A stretch of 64,000 nt of DNA from the NCBI RefSeq assembly GCF_000006565.2, contig NC_031473.1, positions 434,001 through 498,000 on the forward strand, in the 5' to 3' direction. Position 1 is the stretch's first letter. Each line of letters starts with the position of its first letter. The stretch is from Toxoplasma gondii ME49. Its lineage: Eukaryota; Apicomplexa; Conoidasida; Eucoccidiorida; Sarcocystidae. The translations under genes and the position numbers were made by a program. This document shows, in pieces, positions 35,901-45,900 of the stretch. The notes under the pieces are model-generated. The model was not told the origin of the DNA, searched no databases, and saw only the letters and a list, made by a program, of their open reading frames with translations.

Positions 35901-38900
35901 CTGCGAAGAGATCAGGGGGCTAGAGTGGTGATGCGTCTGACTCTGTGCATGACAGGAGCGAGAAGAAAAGGAGAGGAAAGCAAACGAAGGCAAGAAGAAG
36001 GCAGGTGCTTCCCGCTTCACATCTACACTTCCTTTGCCCGGACAGTCTGCCGCCCTGCTGGAGCCTCGAAGATGCACAAGCGAAGCTCTTAAAGCCATAT
36101 TACCTCAGTTCCCCGCTGTTTTCTGTTCGTTTGTACATCTGGACGCGACAGATAAAAGAGTCCTGTAACGAGATACAGTTATGAAGAGAAGGACGCCAGT
36201 CCCCGGGAAAGAAACAAGTACACCGTCCTAACCAGTCACATTTTTTCATCTCAGCCAGTAGAGCATGAGTCTGTTCAACCTAGGCATGAGTCTGTTCAAC
36301 GTGATCATTCTTAACGCAGACTAACAACGCATCTCTCTCAATTTATTTTCGTTCATCGCGGCCTTGGAAATTCGGATCTATTCAGTGACTGAGACACATG
36401 AATTGAGACGCTCACACCTTTTTATATTTCTTTCACCAAAAACTGGGGTAGAAATTTTTCAAACTCGGATCAATGCACTTGGAATTCAAAACTCTTTCTC
36501 TACGAATCCATGCATGATTCTGTCTCGTGAAAAGCGCTCATCCACTCTCGGTTTTCTCGCTCTGGTGCGCAACTCAGGAGCCTGTACAGCCACCTAGCGT
36601 GTACACGAATAAAGGCGAAATCCGACAGTGCAATCAAGGTGAGGCAGAACTTCTGAGGATGGGACAACCTAGTTCCTCCCTTCAACTGAAGGAGTCCTGT
36701 GCTCACAGCGTATACTGTTATTACATTCAAGAGCGAACCGTCATACTCGATGGTGTTCTGTGTCTCCATTAGACAAAATACAACTCAGCCGGAGTAGAAA
36801 GAGACAAAAGTATGGAACCTCGGATACTGAATATGAATCCAGTCATCAGACACAAACAACTAAGTCTTTATGGTTCCCGTACACCGCTACCCCAATGAAT
36901 CGCTAATTCTCTCTGTCTTGAGTAAAACGTTCAACATTCGCCTGCAAACTGGTGACTGCAGGCCGCTATCGCTTCTCGCTCGACCAGTCCTCCGAACCGG
37001 ATAAAATTATTCTCGAACTCGAAGCCCCAAAGTAAGCCTCCTGTAGATTCACCTGTGTATGTCCGTCTTCATGGTTCATCGAGATAAAGTAGATTACAGG
37101 TACCCTTCTTCTCTCCTGACGCTCTGTAAGCGGCTGCAGCCACAGCTAGACACCAATAGAGAGGCAAGGGACAGATAGGTGACTACGCATGTGAATAGAC
37201 AGAGGGACGCCGAACGAAAGGTGGAAAGACAGCAAGTAGGTTGAAAGACGGATCTAAAACTCGAGTATGAGACAGCTGGAACAGACAAGTCGAGACACAA
37301 GGAAAGACGAGGTGTAGAGGGTAGAGGCAAGGTGCCTCGAATGACGCGGGAACCAGCACACAAGGCAAGAGAAGCGAACGAAGAAGGTCGACTTGAACAC
37401 CGAACGATATATGCGTCGACAGAGATGCTGTTTAGACATAAGATGCTTGAAAGTTCAGGAAAAGAAAAAGATCCGCAGACGGTTCGAGATCATTTTCAAG
37501 AACCTGCCTTCCGCCAGAGCGAAAATGTTTTCCTCTTCATGCTCCTAGGTACCTCTGCACCTCGGCGATTGACGTGGATGTACATCCCAGTTATGTCCGC
37601 TGCACGATCAAGAGTAAGCTCCAGCTGCTGTTCTTTGGAGGAGGCTAGACGTTGTCTTAATCAGCGCCATTCTGGAAGCATAAAAGGAAGATGTATGATA
37701 AGACTGCGCGTAGAGTATCGAACGGTAATAGGTGCTCCAACGCTCGTCTACGTCTCTACCATACCTTTTCCCTACAGCTGAGCGGGACGCAACGATCCTC
37801 CAGACAAAGAACATGATATTTTTTCTGCTCTATATCGCGGATGTTTCACACGACGCTTCAGTCTTCTTCACAGATGCACCTGTGCAGAAGGATGCGTGAG
37901 TAACTATATCGTATGAATGCGGCTATTGCTGTGTAGCGTTGTGTCACCTGCATATCCGCTTCGATACATTTTTTTAGATATAGGTAAGATATAGGTAGAT
38001 AGACGTAGACAGAGAGATATTTATGTGAGTTCGCCTCTTCTTCCACTTTTTGACTGGTCGTGCCTTTCAGAAGGCCTTACTGCAGTTCAGATTTCTTGTT
38101 TCATCGATGAGTCATGTTTCCATTTAAATACAGTGTCTGTGCCTCGGTTCTCTGTTCATGCTAGACAAAGTTACTCAACTCCGACTGCCGGCTGAAGTGC
38201 GCGTCGAAGAATCTCGAGTGAGGCCCCAGCCTGTAAAGGCGACTCCGAAAGTTACGGTCTTCTTCACGGAGACGTTTCCTCAGGGCAGCCAACAGCTACA
38301 CCTATCTCCTGTGCCATATGTGCAGGCATGCCGTCCTCAGTTCTCCTCTGGACTTGCCTCTCTCTCAGTCTGTCGCCTCGCCTTCATCCGGTATATTTAT
38401 ACTTGTTTTCCCCCTTCTGTGTACACACTTGTGTCTGCATACTCGTCCTCGTTCATGCGTCCTGTGACCTGCCTCTGTTCACTTCTTTTCATCCGTCAGT
38501 TTTCTCCTGGTCGTGTCTACACACCTTACCATCTGCCACTGCCTTTCTTCCATGATCTCCACCATTCTTTCCTCCCTGTAAAAAGGTCTGTCGCCTTTGT
38601 GTGACCCGGACCTCTAAACATCATCAAGATCGACATACTTGCCTGCTGTGCTGCTTATAGACGCACTTCTCTGCCTACCCTGAGTCCACCGCTCTCTCTC
38701 TCTCTCTCACTCTCTCACTCTCACTCTCAACCCCTAGGATATATCTTTGTACGTAAAAATGTGTTGAAGTTGCTTCGTTTGCATTCGCCTCTTCACCGCC
38801 AACGAAAACGCAAATGTTTACTGCCTCTACAAATGACACAAGAGTCTTTGTTTGTGTGCTCTACATCTGCCGGCCTAACAGGTTCAGCGCTCGAAAGCGA

Positions 38901-39779
38901 CGGGACATCTGCGGATAGAAATGCCGCTTGTCGAGCCTCCTCCTTGTGCAGTTCGCAGAAAGAAAATCGTTGCTGCATCTCCAGTCTCCGGTACGAATTG
39001 TTCAGGGAACCGTTTTCTCTGGCTCCTGTTTCCGCTCTGCATTCCTTCCGAGAAAAGAAAGTCCATACGCGCGCGTTTGCCCGTTAGTTCCCCCACAATG
39101 GTCACACGAGACAGAGAGCGAAAAAGAGGAAGGTGGAGTTGTCCCTTGAGGTAGGTTCTTATCCTTGAAGAAGATATGTGAGTTTTCGTGGTGACGACGC
39201 GTTGGAAACGAACGAGGACGCCTGCAGTTTCCTCGATATTTGATTGATCGTTTGTTGAGGACGGAATAACAGGCAAGTGCTGCTGACGAGAAGGGAAGAG
39301 CAGATGGCAACGTTCTGTGTGGCCATAGGGTTTGGAGGACTTGCGACTTTCTTCAGAAGGGATTTTGTTGTCGCTGTGTGTGCATGCGTCGATCCCCAGA
39401 GAGAGACGAAGAGAAGCGACAGGAAGCGAACAAACGCGGCCCTGCCCACCCAACGAAAACCTCTGCTGCGAACTCCGTACCCATCAAAGAAATGCTAAAT
39501 GTGACAGGAAAGGCGAAGCAGTTCATGCCGGAGACGTCGAGCAGGACTTTCTCTGCAAAGACAGAATTGCGTAAAATATTGGAGCGCAAACCTGGGGGAA
39601 TAACCGCAGGGGGCGGTGGTCAGTGTGAAGTGCCACAGAGGACCGCCGCCGGAGACCTGGAGGCCGACGGATTCTTAAAGGGAAAGGAGAATCTCGCGGA
39701 AGCAGAGAATTCAGGCAGAGCAGAAGAAGATCGATTCGCTGACGACGACGCTCTTCCGGAGCTGGAACTTGTGTACTGA
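32979..39779 (+). CDS. DNAAF11: DNAAF11/LRRC6-type dynein axonemal assembly factor
   Basis: Exons resolved: 32979-33144, 33577-33683, 34080-34192, 34676-34839, (gap), 36962-37031, 37549-37613, 38165-38217, 38882-38990, 39400-39779; phases agree at each resolved junction. The start [17 protein letters not shown] matches LRRC6. Leucine-rich repeats follow ([38 protein letters not shown]), then the cap [15 protein letters not shown] and PSERIEA. After the gap comes the CS-like domain: [62 protein letters not shown]. The C-terminus ends [10 protein letters not shown]. The order matches the animal protein. DNAAF11 is a cytoplasmic factor for preassembly of axonemal dyneins; in coccidia the only motile axoneme is in the male gamete, so gamete-stage expression is expected. 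The linker between 34840 and 36961 must be a multiple of three; one Lys/Arg/Glu-rich candidate at about 35957-36002 fits only partly. The resolved exons encode 408 residues. Confidence 0.9.
34254..34335. repeat. TA microsatellite in DNAAF11 intron
   Basis: (TA)n run at about 34254-34280, then TATGGATATATGTGCATATG variants to about 34332. It lies in the intron 34193-34675 of the DNAAF11-like gene and has no coding role. Confidence 0.8.
36263..36301. repeat. Direct repeat of about 17 bp in DNAAF11 intron
   Basis: GCATGAGTCTGTTCAAC occurs at about 36264 and again at about 36284, separated by a few bases. It lies in the unresolved intron region 34840-36961. It looks like a small local duplication; no function is indicated. 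Confidence 0.7.
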
Positions 39780-42700
39780 GAAAAAAACTAGTATTGCTTC
39801 GCTACTTCATTTTGACTCTTTCCTCGATATCCTTGGTCCTACACCCGCGTGCATCAACTTCTTGACAGTGTCAACAGAAACAAACAAGAAAACGAATAAC
39901 TGTCTGGTTTCTCTGCGTACGCAGACGGTGGGAACATACTCCTCATGTATGATGGAAAAACGGAGATCGGCTACACTTTTTACGGGTGCCAAGAGTGGAT
40001 TCTTTTCGGAACTCCATCTCGGTATCTCCGACTTCCTTTCAGTTTACTTGGAGGGAGGTGCGAGCCTCGCGTTTTGTTAAGTAGTGTTTAAAGGGTGTGT
40101 ACTCGGCAGGCTTCTCTCCGTTCCAACTCGTCTGATCCTAAGTTCACAGTGAATTATATAGATACAAGAAACATGACACGAATCATTAGATCTTTATAAA
40201 TGGCAAAACCGCGTGAGTTCCGATCTGTTGGTGGGGAATACCAATAGTACTTCGCTGAGATAGATATTACAGCGTAGAACTGTGTAAATAGTGTTGTGTT
40301 CAGACACAAGGAACTGGGCAAGCATCACTCCATCTGCATAAGCAACAAAAAGAATCTCAACGTTTCTCTTCTTGAAACGCTTGTTGTGTAGAGTCTGCGC
40401 CTTTCATTGATTAGTTCGGGTCTGATCGTTCCGCCAACCAAAAGCCGTCGCCAGTTTGAACAAACGTTCCCGCAGAAAAAGGCGGCTTATGCTCGTTGTC
40501 CCTCTATACGGTCAAAAAAATGAATTTCGATCGTTTGTGGACTCGTGCTGTATGTTGGTGGTGAAGAGGGAAGGTGCAGGACTGTGATGCCCCAGTCCAG
40601 CGCTTTGACGGCAGCTCGGGTTTGGCTGTGGAGAAACGGAAGCTCTCCTTTGAAAAGCTCGATTTTTTCCATGATACGTTGTAATTCACAGGGCCACCTT
40701 CCAATGTCACTCACTCACACAAGGCAAGTGTCTAAAGCAGAGATGCAAGCGTTGCCATCGGCGTCTGTGGCGAAGCAACAGACCTGGGGTGTTCTGTAGA
40801 AATGGCGGATGAAAATTTCGCATCTTTCGCACATGAGTCTGGCGCTGGACACAGACCTGTTCTGCGCCATGTTGTAATGCTACACAGAGAAGCAGGGTAA
40901 TCTGTGGACGAATCAGTTGACTGGAATAGAGTTCTCCATAACAAAGCTGTCGTTCACAAGTCACTGCACCGCTATATATAATTACTTTTCAGAGATAGAA
41001 TGTAACGCCGGCCCTTACCCATCTCGGCTGCGTCTTCCCGAAAGCTGGCCATGACATGGGATGCTAATGGAAGGGTTCTATACATCTTTGGGTAAAATCG
41101 GTTGACTCGGAGGGTTTCTGAGTGCTATGCTTGTTCGCTATGACCTCTGTTGTCAATATTCACTTCCGTACCGCAGCGAGCAGTTGGGACGAGCGAAGAA
41201 ATGCTGCGTACAGTTATGGACCGACCCTCTCTCTGGCTTTAGGAGTATCACATAGAGAAGGGAATGTCAGTGGACGGCATCTTTCGACGAGAAGCTTCCT
41301 GATTTTATCCAGATGCACCTCAGGCGCCATGACCTTGGTATTTCCCCGCAGTCCAGATCATCTACACCAACGTTCTTGCAGCAGGGATTCGGAGAGTGCG
41401 CGCTACTGTTTGCTGCTCTTACAGCTGAAACAATGTGAAGCTACGCTCTTCCTTTAACCACATTTTCACGCTATCTGCTCGAAAGAGTCTGTTGTCTTGT
41501 CTGATTGCTTGCTCAACGACACCACCACCGCACACCGTTCATGTGTCTACGCTAGACTCAGACGTCGGCAGCCTTTCGCATGTGTAAACGTAAATTAGAG
41601 GCAAACATTCGATGTTACGTCTTCCGTTTTCTGCCCATTTTGCCCGTTCTGCACCTTTTGGGCCACTCTAGTCGAACGAAAACCCCGCTTTTCCTTTTAC
41701 CGCGCCGGCTTTTCTTGACACGCATGCACGGCTTTTCGATCAACACACTTCTTGCGGCATTTCGGCGTACCGTCGACTCGTTTTTTATCGCCTTTCTTCC
41801 ACGCCTCCGTAACTTTTTTCTTTCGTTCGTTATCGCAACAGAGAGGCAACTTCGAAAGTGCTTCTTTACCGTCCTCTGTGTCAACTTGCTTCTTCGTTAC
41901 TTCTTTGACGCATCGCAAACGCTCGTGTTGCACGCTGGCAAGCCAGGCGCTGCGACAAGTTCGACTTCCGCTTTTCTCCGCCATTGGCTTTTCTCGACGG
42001 GGAGCTTTTCCTGGCCAAGACCGTGTCTCCTTTTGCTGTCGTCTTCGTGTGTGCTTTGTCTTGGTTATCTTTCCGCCCCTACGTTTGAAACGAGTCCTAT
42101 TGACATATCGCGAGTCTTTCTTGCCGCGTTTTTCGTAGCAATTCTCCAGGGCGGTTCTTTTCTTTCTTGCTGCTCTCTGTCTCTCTCTGCTCTCTCTGCT
42201 CTCTCTGTCTCTCTCTCCTGTCTGTCTACTACTACTGCTTTTCCTGTTCCTTTCGACCTCCGTTTATGCCCTCGCTCGTTCGCAACCCATTCTGTGTCTC
42301 CGCAAGCAGCTTCTTCTCATCCATGTCGGCTGTAGGCGCCTCAGACGAGCAGACAGACCGAGCCTCGTCGCAGACGCGCGAGCTCTCTCGTTCTTTCGTC
42401 ACGCGTTGACGCGTTGGAAGAGGAAACAAGAGAATGCGTCAAGCCATCGAAGGAGAGAGCAACATTCAACTGCGCAGCGAGACGCAGAAGGGGGAATGAG
42501 GATGCAGTGGCGGCTTCTTCGCGGTCCGTTCAGTTGGCGTACGCAGCTGCCTCTCTCCACTCGGTGGACGATAAAGAAGGCACTTGGAACGACAGAGGGA
42601 AAGCGGGGACGGAGAACGGAACCCAGAAAAGCAGCCAAAGGTCGGAATCCTCGGCGTTGAAGGAAAAACAGTACCGAGTGGGACGAGAAGGACCGACGAG

Positions 42701-42900
42701 AAACAGAGGTCGTCTCGCTTTTTTGTCCTCCAGCGACTCAAGTCCCCGCTTCCACGTGTCTCCTGTCTCTCCGTCTCCTCCCCACATGTGTTTCTTCGCC
42801 CTCTGCAGTCTGTCTCCTGGAACGACCCGCGAGGAAATGGGGAGAAGCCCCAGCGTCTGGTCCGCTGTGCATCCGCCGACTACACCCCAGAGAGAAAAAG
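39780..42900. other. Intergenic region, DNAAF11 to TKL kinase
   Basis: 3.1 kb between two plus-strand genes. The part after about 41580 is C/T-rich and open in several plus-strand frames, consistent with a long 5' UTR of the kinase gene, but none joins the kinase frame directly. On the minus strand 40487-40714 is open and protein-like, with no ATG and no recognised family. No RNA gene or mobile element was recognised. Confidence 0.45.
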
Positions 42901-45900
42901 ATGGACAGAAGGCGGACGCCGGTCGAGAAGAACGGAGGCGCGGTGGATGAGGAAAATACCAAGGCGTCCGGAAGACAGCCGCAACGAAAAGGCAGAACGA
43001 ACGAGAAGTTTTCTACGCAGCTGGATCGCCAACCCCCCCACTCCCATGCTCTCGCCTCCACCTCTTCTTCTTCCTCTTCTTCTTCCTCTTCTTCCTCTTC
43101 TTCTTCGTCTTCTTCTCCCTGTACCTCTCGTTGTCCGTCTGTTTCCTCATCTTCGTCATCCGCGGCTGCGGCTGCTCGCTTCACTTCGTCTTCTAGAGTC
43201 CTTGCGCGCACAAAGAGAGAAGCGTCTCGTCCGCAGCGTCCGCCTGCGGCGCAGGTCGCGAACTCTGTGAGCGGCTGTCATCGCAGCTCCCTGCAGTCTC
43301 TGCTGGCGTCTCCGGATTTTGCGTTGGCTGAGTTGAGTCGGAGAAACCGGGTGCCGAACCCAAAGGCGATCTCTCCCCTTCCCTTCCCGTATCTGAACGC
43401 GTCGCTCGCTTTGGCTGACGAGCGGAGCAGAGCAGAAGCTCCTTCACACCGACGAGGAGACGCCGGCGCCCGAGCGGAAGCCGGCTTCGCCCCCCAGGCT
43501 CCCGCCGCGAGTCTCAAAGACGAGGCGGAGCGGGGAGCCAGAATCCGAGACACCCAAACCTGGTGGGCCTGGGTGAAGAACAGCTTCTTGCCAAGAAGCA
43601 CGAAGCGAAGCGAGATCCGAGAGACAGCAGGCCCCGAAAAAAGAGAGGGCGAGAAGCCGAGGACCGATGCAGGCTGGAAGCGACAAGACGCCTGCAACGC
43701 CTCCTCGTCTTCCTGGGAAGGAGAACGCGACAGAACCGACGGCTCGGCGAATGAAACGCCTCCCTCCCTGGGCATGACGCGCCCTTCGAACTTCCCCGAG
43801 AGCCCCGCGTCCTCTCTCCTCTCGGTGCCGCAGCAGCGACCGCGTCCCGCGCTTCGCGCATGCATCATCGTGTGGGCAGACAACCGGGTGTATCGCGGAG
43901 AGACGTTTGCCTCTGCCGTCCGACACGGCTGTGGATACACTCTGTACGGAGGGACCGCGTCGGCCGCTGCGGCCTTCATCGAGAAGGAGCCGAGACGGTG
44001 CCTGCAGCGAGCTCACCTCTTCTCGCGCTCCGCTGCCCAGGTCCTCGGCTTGTCAACGCCCCTCCTCGCGTTCAACGACTGGAGCGCGCTGGCCCTCCTC
44101 AAGGGTGTCGCAGGAACGCGCGACCTGCCTACGGTGTACAGACAGCCGGCGCAGGCTGACCCTCTGCTCCTGCATGCGCGCCAGCCGCCAGTTTCGCAGT
44201 CGGACTGCCTCGCGCACCTGCGCCTGGTGACCGGGAAGGGTGGGACGGGGGGCGCCCGCGGCTGGGGCTTCGCTGGCCTGGAGACCTGGAGACGCCCGCA
44301 GGGAGGTTCGTCGCGGCGTCGGGGAGGCAGGCGGCGCAGAAACGGAGAGCGCGCCAGCGATCTCGAGGCTGCAGAGGATGCCGGAAGGCGAGAGCGCTCG
44401 TGGAGGGGCGCCGCGGCCGAGGAGGAGGAGCAGCTGGCTGCGGCTCTCGCCGTTCTCGCGTCTGCCTCTCCTCGAGTCCCTGCAGGGTACTGTGGCCACT
44501 GGGAGAAGGACCAGCGGTCCGGCTGGGGGGTCTTCGTGCGAGGGAATTCCGGACTCAAGTACGAAGGCTTCTGGCGAAACGACTGTCGAGAAGGACTGGG
44601 GATACAGACCCTCGCGCAGGGCGTCCGCTTCGTCGGCTGCTTCCGAGGCGGCGTCCGACATGGCAAGGGAGTTCTCTTCCAACCGAATGGAAGTCTCTAC
44701 GCAGGCGAGTGGGAAAACGGATACGTGGTGAAGCAAGAGCTTCTTTTCTTCGGCGCTGTCTCTCCAGAGACAGCCGATGCATGCGTCGACGGCCGAGGGG
44801 CGACATGCGAGACGACGGGGACAGCGGCAAGGCTGCAGAGAGAGAGATCCAGAGGTTCCACAGGAGAACAGCACGAAGAAAAAGGAACGGCGGGAACTTC
44901 TCGCGCAGGTAGTGCGTACCGGAGGCGAGGCGAGAAGGCGCTCGACGCTTCGGAGGCAAACACAATTCGAAGAAGGCGACCGCACAGAGAGAACAGAGAA
45001 GGAGAGCGGGAGGGGCCAGAGGCGGCTGTCTGTCTCTGCGCGGAGACCGGATGTGGGGAACGACGAGAAGAAGCGCGCCATGCCGAGAGGCCTCTTCGGA
45101 TGAAGTTTTCGCAGTCGATCTCCTCGCCGGTCATTGACAGCAGCGACCTGCCTTCGTCCTGGGATGAGACAGAGGAGAGAGAAAAGGATGAGTCACCTAT
45201 CATCTCCTGGAGAGAGAAGAGAGACCGATTGCGGACTGGCAGCCGAGCAGAGGCCAGCGGGGCGCGTCAGAAGCCTCGGTCTCTGCTGTCGTGCATGCAG
45301 ACGAAAAATGTGCACAGATACACGTCGCCGGGAACGCGAGAAGAGGACCTAAAGAGAAGGCGACGGAGGAGAAGAAGAACAGGAGGCGAAGGTGGACTCG
45401 CTTCCCCGCGTCACCGAGACGCCTCCAAGAACAACAGAGAAAAAGCGACAAAGTCCCAACCGGAAGGCACAGTTCCTTTTCAAACGAAACTATCTTTCTC
45501 GTCTTCCTGCATGTCTTCCTGCATGTCTTCCTCTTCTTCCTCTTCTTCGTCGTCGGCGCAGTCCCCACGACGCGGGAAGGGAAGAGCAGCGCATGTGGAT
45601 TCTGTGTCTTGCGCTGTTGCATCAAATGGAGACTCGACCCCGAGACTTCTGCCGCCTTCCTCTGGATCTTTGCCCTCTCGGACGTTTGTCTCTTCGGCAG
45701 CAGCAGCGTCTTCTGAGGAGATATCCGTCGAGCGTCACGGCGAAGCGCCGCGCTGTGTGAAACACAGCGCATGGGCGAGGAGACGCAAGGAGACCCAGGA
45801 GACTCAACGGTCTTTGTGTGGGGTGTCCGAGGAAGGAGGGACGCGTCAAACCGGCCGAGAGAAGGGAGCAGCGCCGCAGCGGAGTTCGAGTGGAGAGGGA

